Assembly: GCA_027009095.1 (NCBI GenBank)
Contig: JALVDG010000039.1
Location: forward strand, 1 to 16,854
Origin: Thiotrichaceae bacterium
Lineage (GTDB): Bacteria; Pseudomonadota; Gammaproteobacteria; Thiotrichales; Thiotrichaceae
Length of the DNA stretch: 16,854 bases
Direction of reading: 5' to 3'
Shown here: positions 16,780-16,854 of the stretch, piece by piece
Layout: each line of letters starts with the position of its first letter
Position numbering within the stretch: the first letter of the stretch is position 1
The notes under the pieces: model-generated
Told to the model about the DNA's origin: nothing
The model's database searches: none
What the model saw: the letters and a program-made list of their open reading frames with translations, nothing else
Translations under genes and position numbers: made by a program

Positions 16780-16854
16780 ATGACGGCTAAACTTATTGAC
16801 GGAAAAAAAATTGCAGCTACTGTTAGAGCAGAAGTAAAGGTATCGATTGATGAG
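16780..16854 (+). CDS. folD: FolD N-terminus (partial, runs off the window)
   Basis: The first 25 codons, MTAKLIDGKKIAATVRAEVK and onward, stay open to the window end. They match the N-terminus of FolD, the bifunctional methylenetetrahydrofolate dehydrogenase / methenyltetrahydrofolate cyclohydrolase of cytoplasmic one-carbon metabolism, especially the IDGKKIA..VR pattern. The ribosome binding site is weak. In Pseudomonas folD also lies beside this tRNA-tig cluster, which supports the call. The catalytic Lys and the NADP site lie outside the window. Confidence 0.8.
   Translation, partial: MTAKLIDGKKIAATVRAEVKVSIDE

Overview
The window is a low-GC (clearly AT-rich) chromosomal stretch from a gammaproteobacterium. 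The strongest evidence is gene order. Read on the minus strand it runs tRNA-Pro, tRNA-Arg, tRNA-His, tRNA-Leu, tig, clpP, clpX, lon, hupB, tRNA-Val, tRNA-Asp, ppiD, with the start of folD diverging on the other side. This is the housekeeping chaperone-protease cluster I know from Pseudomonas and, in part, Escherichia coli. The protein sequences fit: the SSB aromatic residues fall at the E. coli positions and HU resembles HupB. I cannot name the genus. The base composition and the periplasmic rhodanese suggest a marine or sulfur-cycle lineage such as Thiotrichales, but that is a guess.

Layout. 282-2040 (+): an exported rhodanese and, one base later, a membrane-anchored LysM protein, probably one operon. 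2041-2435: two miniature transposable elements of different families placed between the LysM gene and ssb. 2436-5024: ssb (+), a two-way terminator, a pteridine reductase (-), and a divergent MidA/NDUFAF7-like methyltransferase (+). 5045-5674 (-): a small protein that looks like the N-terminal domain of an IS5-type transposase joined to a zinc ribbon, with no catalytic domain. 6182-15884 (-): the proteostasis cluster. 16030-16359 (-): three more tRNAs with a good sigma-70 promoter. 16780-16854 (+): the first 25 codons of folD.

How the genes work together. Trigger factor meets nascent chains at the ribosome, ClpXP and Lon degrade damaged or regulatory proteins in the cytoplasm, PpiD assists proteins leaving the Sec translocon, and HU shapes DNA. 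Pteridine reductase and FolD both belong to folate metabolism.

The least ordinary content is in the spacers. Family A (about 121-147 bp, imperfect 28-bp terminal inverted repeats beginning GTAAC, 8-bp target duplications at two copies) has four copies and one stray left end, all in the same orientation. Most copies carry a second, outer left end, usually 8 bp outside the first. Family B (about 122-126 bp, ends CCTGAATC, perfect 5-bp target duplications) has two copies in opposite orientations. Neither family encodes a protein. In two spacers, before ssb and between lon and clpX, a B copy and an A copy sit side by side.
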